Shown here: positions 49,273 through 59,255 of the stretch, in pieces | Position numbering within the stretch: position 1 is the first letter of the stretch | Layout: every line of letters begins with the position of its first letter | Origin: an uncultured Prevotella sp. | GTDB lineage: Bacteria > Bacteroidota > Bacteroidia > Bacteroidales > Bacteroidaceae | Assembly: GCA_905233165.1 (NCBI GenBank) | Contig: CAJODL010000007.1 | Coordinates: 119,966 to 183,965, forward strand | Direction: 5' to 3' | Length of the DNA stretch: 64,000 bases | Notes under the pieces: model-generated | What the model was told of the DNA's origin: nothing | The model's input: the letters and a program-made list of their open reading frames with translations, nothing else | Database searches by the model: none | Translations under genes and position numbers: made by a program

Positions 49273-51348
49273 ATGTTAAGACATATTTATAGATTCATGT
49301 ATCGTACGTGGTACATTTGGGGACGCGGTACACGGAAAAACAGTCATTTTGTTTTTTTTCTAAAGGGTTTCTTGCGATATCTTACACCTAAACATATCAC
49401 ACGTAATCAACTCAAAACCAAATTACATTCTTTCTATAAACTAGATAAGGACGAACAACAATACATACAAAAACGTGTTGATTACTACTGTAAATTCACT
49501 GATAACATTCACTTGCCAGAAGATGCGCCATGCCTGAAAGATTTTACATACAATAAAAGGACTTCATACATACACGATTATGTAAATAGCACCTATTTCT
49601 TTGATGCAATTGAATATACACGTTATTTTTCAGGGAAACTGCGTTGGGCATATAATCCTGGGGATATCAATTATCTCTTTCCTCTGCCAGAAATCACAAA
49701 AAGCCGACCTATTAGCCCCTCGGACGAGAATAAAAATAACATTTTGCTGAATCTTGACAAAGTTCGCCATTTTACATGGGTAGCCGATCCATACGAATGG
49801 GAACAGAAGGTATGCAAGATTTTATTTAGAGGTGATATCAAAGGAAAACCTCATAGGCAGCGATTCATAGAAATGTGGAAAGATTATCCATTATGCGATC
49901 TTGATTACACAGACCACATGTCCCTTTATAATCATCTAGCCTATCGCTACATCATTACCATCGAAGGAAATGATGTGGCATCAAACCTAAAATGGGTAAT
50001 GTCAAGCAACTCTGTTGCAGTCATGCCAAGACCATCCTTCGAAACATGGTTTATGGAGGGTTTATTGATACCAAACTATCACTATATTGAAATTGCTGCA
50101 GACTACCATGATTTGATTGATAAAGTAAACTATTACGAATCACACCCAGAAGAGGCAAAGGCCATAATAGATCATGCTCATGAATGGGTTAAGCAATTTC
50201 AAAACTCAAAGAGAGAAGATCTCATTTCTTTAATGGTACTTAATAAGTACTTTAAATTGACGGGACAAATAAACAAGAAAAAAAATAAATATATAATCAA
50301 TGAAAAAGTAAAGCTTAGCATTCAACAAAAAGTTAATGCCCAAAACAAAGCCCGTATTGACGTAACGCAAACTGCCAACAAACTAGGATTCAAAACACAC
50401 GAAATAGTATATCACAAATATGCGTATACCACAACCTCACGCCCACACCATTACCCCTATTTTTCCGATTTAATCGCTAATATACAAAGTAAGTCGTTTA
50501 TCGAAAGAATTGATGAGGGAGACATAATTCTTATTCAAGACTTTTATCTTGATTACATGCAAAAAATTGCGATTGAAAGTTTGCGACGTGGGGCAAAAGT
50601 CATATTCATCATACACGACATCCACTGCATACGATTTAACAAGCACACGGATGAGATAGGTAAATTAAACAATGCCTCATACTTGTTAGTACATACAAAT
50701 GCGATGAAACAAAAACTCGAAGAAATGGGAGTGAATACTCCTATGCATGTAATGACTATCTTCGATTACTACTCATCCACACCTATGGTAAGTATTAATG
50801 ATGTTGTATTACGAAAACACGAAATCGTATTTGCAGGCAATCTTGATAAGAGCGGATTCTTAAAAGAACTGTTCAATAATGATTCTAACAAAAACATCAA
50901 GTTCCAGCTATATGGTATTCTTGGAAATCTCAACATCGATGACACACCTCATATTATTTATAATGGAATGTTTTCACCAAATGCAACTAATAATATCCAT
51001 GGTGGATGGGGGCTCGTTTGGGACGGGCATGACATATATTCTTGTACAGGTAACTATGGCAACTATTTAAGATATAATTCATCCCATAAATTATCCCTAT
51101 ACCTTGCTTGCGGAATGCCAATTATCGTATGGGAGCACTCATCGCTCGCAGATTGGGTAAAAAAAGAAAACATCGGTATTACTATAGCTGATCTCAGACA
51201 TCTTAGCACGATAATCAACTCTATTACCAATGATGAATATCTACAAAAAGTGCGTAATGCAAGATCTGTTGGAAAGCAGATTAGAAATGGATCCTATCTG
51301 ACAACTGCATTAAAAGAAATAATAACAAAGTTAACTGTTAATTGTTAA
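49273..51348 (+). CDS. Two-domain glycosyltransferase: GT90-like plus galactofuranosyltransferase-like
   Basis: 691 aa. Residues 1-330 carry CAP10/GT90 features: WVADPYEWEQK, KILFRGDIKGKPHRQRF and IEGNDVASNLKWVMSSNS. After a Lys/Asn-rich linker near 335-350, residues about 360-690 form a second GT-B-like module (IFIIHDIHCIRF, VFAGNLDKSGFL, HKLSLYLACGMPIIVW) like beta-1,6-galactofuranosyltransferases of the GT113 type. UDP-galactopyranose mutase at 61.7 kb would supply the donor. The C-terminus is encoded by heptamer repeats. Confidence 0.7.
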   Translation: MLRHIYRFMYRTWYIWGRGTRKNSHFVFFLKGFLRYLTPKHITRNQLKTKLHSFYKLDKDEQQYIQKRVDYYCKFTDNIHLPEDAPCLKDFTYNKRTSYIHDYVNSTYFFDAIEYTRYFSGKLRWAYNPGDINYLFPLPEITKSRPISPSDENKNNILLNLDKVRHFTWVADPYEWEQKVCKILFRGDIKGKPHRQRFIEMWKDYPLCDLDYTDHMSLYNHLAYRYIITIEGNDVASNLKWVMSSNSVAVMPRPSFETWFMEGLLIPNYHYIEIAADYHDLIDKVNYYESHPEEAKAIIDHAHEWVKQFQNSKREDLISLMVLNKYFKLTGQINKKKNKYIINEKVKLSIQQKVNAQNKARIDVTQTANKLGFKTHEIVYHKYAYTTTSRPHHYPYFSDLIANIQSKSFIERIDEGDIILIQDFYLDYMQKIAIESLRRGAKVIFIIHDIHCIRFNKHTDEIGKLNNASYLLVHTNAMKQKLEEMGVNTPMHVMTIFDYYSSTPMVSINDVVLRKHEIVFAGNLDKSGFLKELFNNDSNKNIKFQLYGILGNLNIDDTPHIIYNGMFSPNATNNIHGGWGLVWDGHDIYSCTGNYGNYLRYNSSHKLSLYLACGMPIIVWEHSSLADWVKKENIGITIADLRHLSTIINSITNDEYLQKVRNARSVGKQIRNGSYLTTALKEIITKLTVNC

Positions 51349-51351
51349 CTG
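51331..51351. repeat. 7-bp repeat shared by two convergent gene ends, three units
   Basis: TTAACTG, TTAATTG, TTAACTG. The block encodes the C-terminus and stop of the plus-strand gene (ends 51348) and of the minus-strand gene (ends 51331) at the same time. Confidence 0.85.
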
Positions 51352-52569
51352 AACACTATTTACTGATACAGTCTCTCTGACTATGGCATAGAAGCGATCT
51401 TGTGAGAAGTTTGCAATGCCTATTTCGTAGGCATTGTGTGACAGTTCGTTGGATAATTCCACCGACTTAAGAAGACGAATAACATTGGCTGCAAACGTTT
51501 CGTCGCTGTCTGCAGACAGATAATGCACCTCGGGTTTGCATAAATGTTCAAACCCTCTTGCCCCCATTGGGGTGGAAACGATAGGGCGATTGGTCATCAA
51601 GCCCTCAACGAACTTCACGCTTGTTCCAGCTCCTTGATAGACAGGAACAAGGAGCACACGGCTGTTTTCGTATTCTTCTGAAAGATTCTCAACGAAGCCG
51701 AGGGCTGATACGCCAGGGAGAGAGTTGAGATGCTCGAGGAAAGCGGCATCCTTTGACTTGCCTATGATATGCAGTTCTGCATCCGTCACATCCTTCCTGA
51801 CGAGCGGAAAGACCTGTTCCGTAACACGCAAGGCGCCCTCTCTGTTAGGTCCGAAATCAAGCCACCCTACCATCAGAAGGTGCTTCGGCGTTGACTCTGT
51901 GATATTGGATATCTTATAGCTTGTGGCATTGACGTTATGCAGAAATACAGACTTATCGTATGGTGGCTCTGTTATGCAAGAGTAGAAGGAAGTATGCACA
52001 CGGCTGAGAAAGCTTTGCGACATCTTCTCAATCTGCCTGGCACGCAACAGCATGCGCCATTTACTGAACAGCTTGCGATGTTTCTTGTGCTCCAGGTCGC
52101 GGAGCGTGGCATGCCTCAGGTTGTCGTCAACGTCAATTACAAGTTTGTCCATGTATGGCATAAGTCCACACGACCATGCTACGTCAATGTATCTGCATGC
52201 CACAAGGTCATAATGTTTCTTCTCGTAGCATGCCTTTACGATGTCAGCCCTCTGCGGATAGTATTCGTAATATGTGGCAGGTGACGTAGGACAGAAGAAT
52301 AGTTGCAACCAGTTGTTGATGCCATGGAATATGTTGCGAATGAACTTCGGCACAATACTCCTTTCTCCAGCCTCAGTCTCACTGCCATCGGTGGTATATA
52401 TCACGTCGCAGTCGGGGATATTGGATATCTGTTCTCCCGCGCCGAATGAAATGATATCCACATGACCTAACCCCGCCAGGGCACGGATAAACATAGTGGA
52501 ACGGTTTGATGCTCCACAGTCCATCCGGTCAAAGAGATTCCAGTTTACGTTGACAAAAAGTATATTCAT
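51331..52569 (-). CDS. Glycosyltransferase family 4
   Basis: 412 aa. GCGASNRST-like donor loop DCGASNRST near residue 17, MVGWLDFGPNREG and the C-terminal VPVYQGAGTSVKFVEG with the E-x7-E region, as in GT4 enzymes. The final residues (SVQLTINS) come from the heptamer block shared with the convergent gene. Confidence 0.82.
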   Translation of the reverse strand: MNILFVNVNWNLFDRMDCGASNRSTMFIRALAGLGHVDIISFGAGEQISNIPDCDVIYTTDGSETEAGERSIVPKFIRNIFHGINNWLQLFFCPTSPATYYEYYPQRADIVKACYEKKHYDLVACRYIDVAWSCGLMPYMDKLVIDVDDNLRHATLRDLEHKKHRKLFSKWRMLLRARQIEKMSQSFLSRVHTSFYSCITEPPYDKSVFLHNVNATSYKISNITESTPKHLLMVGWLDFGPNREGALRVTEQVFPLVRKDVTDAELHIIGKSKDAAFLEHLNSLPGVSALGFVENLSEEYENSRVLLVPVYQGAGTSVKFVEGLMTNRPIVSTPMGARGFEHLCKPEVHYLSADSDETFAANVIRLLKSVELSNELSHNAYEIGIANFSQDRFYAIVRETVSVNSVQLTINS

Positions 52570-52581
52570 GGTATTATGTTC

Positions 52582-53592
52582 CTATTTCTTTAGATTAGGA
52601 GAGAATGTATTTTCTATTCTCGAGCCTTTTACAATTATTTTTCTTAAAAAACGGATATCATAGCCAACAGGTGTTAGATATAAAAATATCAAGAGAGAGG
52701 TGGGCCATATACCTTTGAATACTAACCACCAAAGGTATCCTTTTAGTATTTTTCTTAGCTTCTTATCTTTACAACTTGAATAGTACTCGTGAAGGTATCC
52801 CCAGAACATCTTGACCTGCGTTTTTTTCCATTCCTCTGAAAATCCTTCTTTAATTCCTGCCCATACTCCTAATAATGTTCTCGCATTTGCTTCTGTTGTA
52901 TAGATACTATTTGTTATGCTATTTTCTCTGATACGATAATAATAGGTATCACGTTTACAGAACGCAACATTAGAAAGTTTCAGTGCCAATTGGAAATTCC
53001 ACAGTTCATCTTCATGAAGTATTCCTTCTTTGAAAAACAAATTGTTCTCTACGAGGAAAGATCTTTTTACGAGTCTGTTCCATGCTGTCACAGGAACTCC
53101 CTGCCACCCTCCCCTTTTAAGGAATGTATGAAGTATCCATGCTTTGTTGTCTGCATAGTCTGGAAACACTTTCTCCATGGTATGAAATTCTGTTCTCTCT
53201 CCATTTGATACTTTCGCACCTGCCTGTATTAATTGCGAACAAGGATATTTCTCCAATGTCTCTATGAAGGAAGAAATACAATCCGGAGAAATTTTATCGT
53301 CACTGTCAATGAATAGTAAATACTCGCCCTTTGCTTCTCGTATTCCTGTATTACGGGCAGCAGAAAGTCCCTTGTTTTGTTGGTGCGTAACAATGCGAAA
53401 GTGTATGTTACCACAGTATTCTTGAATAAAAGTTTCAGTTATCGCTATGCTATTGTCAGAACCACAATCGTCCACAATGATGCATTCCAGCGCACCACCG
53501 TATGTTTGCTTTGCGACAGAGTCAAGACACTCTCGTATATAGTCCTGTACATTATATACAGGAATGATTATTGTAATGGTTTCTGGCGTCAT
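52582..53592 (-). CDS. GT2 glycosyltransferase
   Basis: About 336 aa. IIIPVYNVQDYIRECLDSV, IIVDDCGSDNS, KGLSAARNTGI and LFIDSDDKISP form a standard GT2 donor domain, and LHEDELWNFQ is the acceptor-side acidic motif. I choose the ATG at 53592; a TTG start 24 bases earlier is possible. Confidence 0.83.
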   Translation of the reverse strand: MTPETITIIIPVYNVQDYIRECLDSVAKQTYGGALECIIVDDCGSDNSIAITETFIQEYCGNIHFRIVTHQQNKGLSAARNTGIREAKGEYLLFIDSDDKISPDCISSFIETLEKYPCSQLIQAGAKVSNGERTEFHTMEKVFPDYADNKAWILHTFLKRGGWQGVPVTAWNRLVKRSFLVENNLFFKEGILHEDELWNFQLALKLSNVAFCKRDTYYYRIRENSITNSIYTTEANARTLLGVWAGIKEGFSEEWKKTQVKMFWGYLHEYYSSCKDKKLRKILKGYLWWLVFKGIWPTSLLIFLYLTPVGYDIRFLRKIIVKGSRIENTFSPNLKK

Positions 53593-53623
53593 ATTGATTA
53601 GACTATCTTCCTCCAAGTTTACC

Positions 53624-54012
53624 TCACAAACTTTTAAATTCGTTGATTATATCTTCTTTTCTTACCAATTCGTATTTTTTAGGATCTGAATGATATATTT
53701 CTATATTTGTTCCAGTTACCTTTGCTACTGGTACTACAGTGTAATCTGTGTATATGTGGTGAGCTTGTTCTGGTGTAATGAATTCTATTTCTTGCTTACG
53801 AAGCGATCTTTGAAGACGAAGTATTTCTTTATAGTCTGGGGCATAAACCCACATTTTCCTTGACAGGTAGAACTTCTCTTCAGAATAGAGTGGAATGAAA
53901 ATTCTTGCGAAATGACTATGCCTTGTTGCTATTTCACATAATATCCCACATACAAATAATGAATTGCCAAACTTATATCTGACAAGTTTTTCCCAACGAG
54001 CTTCTTATAATA
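53624..54012 (-). pseudogene. Open fragment without a good start
   Basis: The frame is open from about 54012 to 53624 but has only one internal ATG (53854, giving 76 aa). The reading (RKMWVYAPDYKEILRL, then HHIYTDYTVVPVAKVTG) looks protein-like but I do not recognise it. It overlaps the next fragment in another frame. Probably the 3' part of a decayed gene. Confidence 0.4.
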
Positions 54013-54180
54013 ATCAGCGTTGAAATAATCAGAATTAAGAATTTGTTGCACTTCAACCATTCTATTTTTCTTTATTTCTTTCCTATAAGTCTGAGCATCA
54101 GAAAGAAACATTAGACACAGCGCATATAAATCTTTATAAGCATGTATTAAAAATTTTGGTATCACACGTTTATGGCCCAT
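53929..54180 (-). pseudogene. Fragment with glycan-enzyme-like N-terminal motif
   Basis: 83 aa starting at ATG 54180. The segment SDYFNADYYKKLVG...HYLYVGY matches the 'FDxxYY...HYLxxG' repeat found at the start of many capsule glycosyltransferases and rhamnan-synthesis proteins, where much more sequence should follow. It stops abruptly, so it is likely a truncated remnant. The 124 bases between it and the GtrA remnant are AT-rich with nothing recognised. Confidence 0.45.
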
Positions 54181-54304
54181 AATATTGTATAGTATTTAGC
54201 AAATTAAAATTTACCCATAATATATCTCTTAAATATTGAGTATTTTATCTCCAATTAGCGCAATAAGTTTTCTTCCATTTTTAATTTCAGACAAATGAAT
54301 TACG

Positions 54305-54580
54305 TTACAATGAACAAGATTTATACACAAATTTTATTATAAAGAAATTTGTTATGACACTGATAATCAGGGTTGGCACAAACGCCACTCCTTCTTCTAA
54401 AAAAGAGACATTTATAAATATCCACATCAGCGACATACGAACAACAAATATATTAAAGCAATGAGCAGCGAACACACCATTAGCAGTTCTTAATGAAGGT
54501 TTCTGCTGAAAAATACATATTGAGCAGGTGGTTAATCCCAAAACTTAGTGTATAACCACCAAATTTTAAATATGAACTCA
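54305..54580 (-). pseudogene. Decayed GtrA-family gene
   Basis: The readable part (54305-54541) ends in a GtrA-like second half: FNIFVVRMSLMWIFINV and ITNFFIIKFVYKS. The upstream 40 bases continue a GtrA-like reading (LKFGGYTLSFGINHLLNMYF) only in a different frame, and the first two membrane spans are absent. It follows gtrB directly, as an intact gtrA would. Confidence 0.5.
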
Positions 54581-54581
54581 G

Positions 54582-55526
54582 CTACTTCATTAAAACATTT
54601 TCAATATTGAATCGGGGCCGATTTTTAACCTCAATATAAATTTTACCTATGTATTCACCTATTACACCCATACCTATCAAAATACAACCTGTAGAGAACC
54701 ATATCGATAATATGACAGATGCCCATCCAGATATTGCACGTTCAACCATAATCAAATATAATACCCATATAAAAATAAGGAATGCTATTATTAAAAATGT
54801 GAGTCCTATACAAAGAACCATTCTTATAGGACGGATTGAGAAACTCGTTATCCCGTCAAGCGCAAATCCTAGCATCTTTATCAAAGGATATTTACTTTCA
54901 CCTGCGACACGTGATTTTCTCTCATAGTATACTTCGTCTGTATCGTATCCAATCATTGGAACAATACTACGTAGAAATAAATTTCTCTCTTTGTATTTCA
55001 ACAATTGTAATATAGCCCGTTTACTCATCAAACGAAAGTCTGCATGATTATACACAGACTTAACACCTAAAAAACGTTGTACTTTATAAAAAGCCTGAGC
55101 TGTTGAGCGTTTAAACCATGTATCCGTACTGCGATCTGCTCTTACGCCATATACGATATCACATCCTTCATTATTTTTTATCACCATTTCCTTTATTGCA
55201 TTCACGTCATCTTGCAAATCTGCATCAATACTTACAACTATATCACTGTGTTCTACGGCAACAGTGAGACCTGCTACAAGTGCATTCTGATGTCCGACGT
55301 TACCTGCAAGATTTAGTCCACATACATATCTATTACTATCGTAGAAATGTTGGATAAGTGGCCAAGTTTTGTCATCAGATCCATCATTTACATATAATAT
55401 AAAACTTTCAGGAGAAATCAGATTTTCTCCTATTAGATTATCTAACACTTCTGACAGACTTTGGGTGGTTTTAGATAACACAGCCTCTTCCATATAACAT
55501 GGAACAACTATTGCTAATTTCTTCAT
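54582..55526 (-). CDS. GtrB/DPM1-like GT2 glycosyltransferase
   Basis: 314 aa. IVVPCYMEEAVL, LYVNDGSDDKTW, SIDADLQDD and NHADFRLMSKRA, then two membrane spans and GEYIGKIYIEVKNRPRF at the end. Loads a hexose on undecaprenyl phosphate for O-antigen-type modification. Its GtrA partner downstream is broken; the intact gtrA at 24.8 kb could substitute. Confidence 0.87.
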   Translation of the reverse strand: MKKLAIVVPCYMEEAVLSKTTQSLSEVLDNLIGENLISPESFILYVNDGSDDKTWPLIQHFYDSNRYVCGLNLAGNVGHQNALVAGLTVAVEHSDIVVSIDADLQDDVNAIKEMVIKNNEGCDIVYGVRADRSTDTWFKRSTAQAFYKVQRFLGVKSVYNHADFRLMSKRAILQLLKYKERNLFLRSIVPMIGYDTDEVYYERKSRVAGESKYPLIKMLGFALDGITSFSIRPIRMVLCIGLTFLIIAFLIFIWVLYLIMVERAISGWASVILSIWFSTGCILIGMGVIGEYIGKIYIEVKNRPRFNIENVLMK

Positions 55527-55536
55527 CTTTCTATTA

Positions 55537-56982
55537 TCACTTTATATTATCTTCAGGTTGAAGGATTAATTCTATATGATGTGTAGATACGTTATATTTC
55601 TCATATGTTCTAATAATTTTGTTCCCCATCAACGTACTATAAGGCCAATTATCTGTACCATCAGTTCGAGGTACTTTAACTATAACAGTATCTATATTTC
55701 GAGTTTCTGCTTCCTGAATAGCTGTTTGTATCTTTTTATTAAACATTATTATTGTTTCTGGGTTAAGATCGTGACATTCACGAAAAGTATTACACGAAGA
55801 ATTTGATTCCACACAGATAAGTATTAGTAACATGGGAAGTATCATAGACAATTTAGGGAAAGATTTTACAATATACCCCAAAACGCACATCATCATAAGT
55901 ATCAAATAGAAAGCAACTGGAAACATTATATCTGTTCTCAATACATATGATGGATTGACCTTCACAGACAAAACAGAAACTAATATTAATGATATTATTG
56001 TACAGAGTAATGGGGTTCTAAATATGTCTCCGTTACAACTTAAAAACAAAGAATATTTTCTTTTCATCACATATACAGATATGATGACAAATATTACTAG
56101 AAGAGTCACAAAAAGACTATTAGGCATGGTACATAAAAAGATATTAACTGACATGATCGTCTGCAATACCCTATCATACATGCTGCCTTGAAAGCCACTC
56201 ATACTATCTGCATTAGATGCCCTTCCGCCCATTGTTTCCAATAAAGCGCTAAATACCCATATAGTCAGAATTATAGCATAAACGATTTGATAATCCCGGT
56301 TTCTTTTTCGAATAAAATTTGTAAGTAGTGCTATAAAAACATATGATATTAATAATATGTTTGGATACAAATTAGAAAATATAGAGAAATACAGAAACAC
56401 AATTTCTATTCCCAACACGATGGGACTTCTATTACTCCAAGCTTGCCCCGTATACTCCATAACCATATATATCATAACAATAGACGCACAAAGCATCAAA
56501 GGAATAATGTAATAATAATAACATGTGACATCTGCCTCTCCAAACATATAGTCATTGTTTGCCTCTTTTATCCTATATATCAAAAAATGCAAAGACAAAA
56601 ATATAAGAGACAGGAAGAATGTTGTAGAAACTTCAATATTAAATCTTATCCGTATAAGTCTTTCAAAAGAAAGAATATATATAGAGGCGAAAATAGAGAT
56701 TACAAAAGATGTAACATAACACATTGACATCGTCAAATCGCCAATAAATGGATATATGATTTTAAAAGCAATTATTCCACAAAAAGGCATAAGAATCTCA
56801 GGAAATATCCTAGATGGATTCCACGTAATATACGGATAAAAATGTCTATCCTGAACCATATATGTCCAATCATCTAAATCCAATATATATAATGGATGTA
56901 TTAAGGTATAAAAAATAAAGAAAAAAGAAAAAGTTACTATTCCCAGTCCTATTTGATAATGATGCTGATTTTTTGTTCCCAT
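55537..56982 (-). CDS. Polytopic membrane protein, DUF6056-like (GtrC-type role)
   Basis: 481 aa with about ten to twelve membrane spans. An external-loop motif LDLDDWTYM followed by ITWNPSRIFPE is typical of DUF6056 and related GT-C-like proteins found after gtrAB. It could transfer the lipid-linked sugar to the polymer in the periplasm. I choose the ATG at 56982; the longer form starts with TTG inside the upstream gene. Confidence 0.65.
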   Translation of the reverse strand: MGTKNQHHYQIGLGIVTFSFFFIFYTLIHPLYILDLDDWTYMVQDRHFYPYITWNPSRIFPEILMPFCGIIAFKIIYPFIGDLTMSMCYVTSFVISIFASIYILSFERLIRIRFNIEVSTTFFLSLIFLSLHFLIYRIKEANNDYMFGEADVTCYYYYIIPLMLCASIVMIYMVMEYTGQAWSNRSPIVLGIEIVFLYFSIFSNLYPNILLISYVFIALLTNFIRKRNRDYQIVYAIILTIWVFSALLETMGGRASNADSMSGFQGSMYDRVLQTIMSVNIFLCTMPNSLFVTLLVIFVIISVYVMKRKYSLFLSCNGDIFRTPLLCTIISLILVSVLSVKVNPSYVLRTDIMFPVAFYLILMMMCVLGYIVKSFPKLSMILPMLLILICVESNSSCNTFRECHDLNPETIIMFNKKIQTAIQEAETRNIDTVIVKVPRTDGTDNWPYSTLMGNKIIRTYEKYNVSTHHIELILQPEDNIK

Positions 56983-56992
56983 TTTTATTAAA

Positions 56993-59140
56993 TTAAAATA
57001 CAATTATTCCTAACAATGAAATACATAAAACTAATAAGACAGCACATACAACAATCAAAATACGTATAGCTCTCAGGTGCTTCGCATTTTTCTTTTCCAA
57101 CCTTTCCTTGCTGCAACGATATTCATTTATGGCTTGCACAACTTCTTCAGTGCCTGATCTAGTATCTGTGCTATTAATAATCATCTGCATCAAATATTTA
57201 ACTACATCTATATCACCGGCCTTGTCACACCATTTCTTTATCCATAAATTAATATCTTCTTCCTTTGCATTGTTTATCAAGCGATTCCACATATTCTCCA
57301 TCATTGATTTTTTGATGAAAGAAAGAGATCTAGTTATTATTTGTTCATCTCCTATATGCTCAATTGTTGTGAAATCACATAGTTCTTTATACAACTCGAA
57401 ACAATTCAGTTTTACCTCAAATTCTTCCAATGTTTCTTTATGCATTGTAGATATACCAGTCCCCAGACGATAATGATACTTTTTGTCTCTTATATTGGTA
57501 AGATTGCTTGCATAAGAAAGAATATAAAACATAGCAATCTGATCTTCTGCGAAGTTACAGTGTATGTCAGGCATCTTTGCGAAAGCCTTTTTCGCAACAT
57601 CTGTTCGGATGGCCTTTCCCCAATAATGCCACAAGATACCTTCATGGAGAAAACATTCTGCAATCAGCGCCTTATTACCTCCTTCAAGAACATCATTGGT
57701 TCTATCAAAAAAGGCCTCCATACCATCAACATAGCTAGATTCGTAATGCTGCCCATGTAACTCCAAGGCAGGAGCATACTGCACTATATCAACATCTCTC
57801 TCAGATAACTTTGCATTTATTTGCTCACAAAGATCCTGGTCAACCCAATCATCAGGATCAACGAAGAGAATATAATCTCCCTTGGCAGATAGAGCACCAA
57901 CCTTACGTGCTACAAATGCCCCTTTGTTTTCCTGATTAATTATATGTATTCTTTTATCAATCTGAGAATACCTCATGAGGATTTCTAAACTATTATCTGT
58001 AGAACCATCATTAACGCATATTATCTCAATTTTTGATTCAGTTTGCCGTCGCACAGAATTCATACTACGATGTAAGTATTGTGCCACATTGAACACTGGC
58101 AGAACAAAGGAGAAAACAGGATCTTGACACGATTCCGAGATAATATTTGGAGTTGGTAATAATGACAAATTGGGGGTCTCTATTTTCTCATTTCCATTCA
58201 ATTTGTACAATTTATCCAATTGTTGACGTATATCACTATCTACGTTAAAATCAATAATATCAGCAACTGAATTATAGTCAAGTCTGTGCAATAATGTTGA
58301 AACGACTCTATTCGTATAATCACCACTAAATTGCGCGGCTTTAGCGAGAAGAGTTTCCACCATATTGCGTACTAACTCATAACAACAGTCCCTTTTAACA
58401 TATTCTATTAACAGAGGCCAAACTTTCATGAAATAATCTGGCAGTTCCTGTTTTTCCTCATACAATCTTTCTTGTTCTGCTATTATACCCTCACCATAAC
58501 GCATATATTTATACCATCTCTTTTTAAGGAATGTAATATGCGTAGCACGAGAAAATACAAAATTGTGGAACACCTCATCCTCATTATTCATCCCCTCAGG
58601 AAAAATAATACCATTATTATCTAGTAAACTCTTACGATATAATTTGTTCCAACATGGTTTGTTTAGACTATAAAATTCACGTCTAACTTCATACTCTCCT
58701 TCCAAGTCAATTTTAAAATATTGGTCATATCCTCGGCTTATATTCTTGGGTACACAATATTCAAATATTGTTTCCACACCACACATGGCAATCTCAGACT
58801 GTTGATTCTTTTCGAGAGCGGCAGACATTTCTTCGAACATCTTACGATCCACCCAGTCATCACCATCAACAAATCCAATATATTTTCCCCTTGCTACAGC
58901 CATTCCTGAATTACGAGCCCTGCTGAGCCCCCCATTTTCCCGATTCACAACCACTATATTTGAAAATCTGGCTGCCAAATCATTAAGTATCTGGGGAGTT
59001 CTATCTGTAGATCCATCATTAACGCATATTATCTCATATTGTGAAGATTCAAGACTTTGATTAACTAACGAAAGTACACATTTTTCTATATACTTCTCTA
59101 CATTATAAGCAGGAACAACGACAGAAACAAATATAGACAT
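56993..59140 (-). CDS. Tandem two-domain GT2 glycosyltransferase with C-terminal membrane anchor
   Basis: 715 aa. Two complete GT2 domains in a row: the first with VVVPAYNVEKYI, CVNDGSTDRT, FVDGDDWVD; the second from about residue 340 with FVLPVFNVAQYL, CVNDGSTDNS, FVDPDDWVD. A single hydrophobic span ends the protein. Such tandem enzymes may make an alternating disaccharide. The 115 bases upstream show no clear TAnnTTTG promoter. Confidence 0.84.
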   Translation of the reverse strand: MSIFVSVVVPAYNVEKYIEKCVLSLVNQSLESSQYEIICVNDGSTDRTPQILNDLAARFSNIVVVNRENGGLSRARNSGMAVARGKYIGFVDGDDWVDRKMFEEMSAALEKNQQSEIAMCGVETIFEYCVPKNISRGYDQYFKIDLEGEYEVRREFYSLNKPCWNKLYRKSLLDNNGIIFPEGMNNEDEVFHNFVFSRATHITFLKKRWYKYMRYGEGIIAEQERLYEEKQELPDYFMKVWPLLIEYVKRDCCYELVRNMVETLLAKAAQFSGDYTNRVVSTLLHRLDYNSVADIIDFNVDSDIRQQLDKLYKLNGNEKIETPNLSLLPTPNIISESCQDPVFSFVLPVFNVAQYLHRSMNSVRRQTESKIEIICVNDGSTDNSLEILMRYSQIDKRIHIINQENKGAFVARKVGALSAKGDYILFVDPDDWVDQDLCEQINAKLSERDVDIVQYAPALELHGQHYESSYVDGMEAFFDRTNDVLEGGNKALIAECFLHEGILWHYWGKAIRTDVAKKAFAKMPDIHCNFAEDQIAMFYILSYASNLTNIRDKKYHYRLGTGISTMHKETLEEFEVKLNCFELYKELCDFTTIEHIGDEQIITRSLSFIKKSMMENMWNRLINNAKEEDINLWIKKWCDKAGDIDVVKYLMQMIINSTDTRSGTEEVVQAINEYRCSKERLEKKNAKHLRAIRILIVVCAVLLVLCISLLGIIVF

Positions 59141-59255
59141 AAGAACATAAAATTTTAATAATTACGACATGAGATTTTTAGATATCATTAGATCAACTTT
59201 AACATCAATGCTTATTTATAAAACACCAAATATTTTCATTATCTTTGTAAATAAA

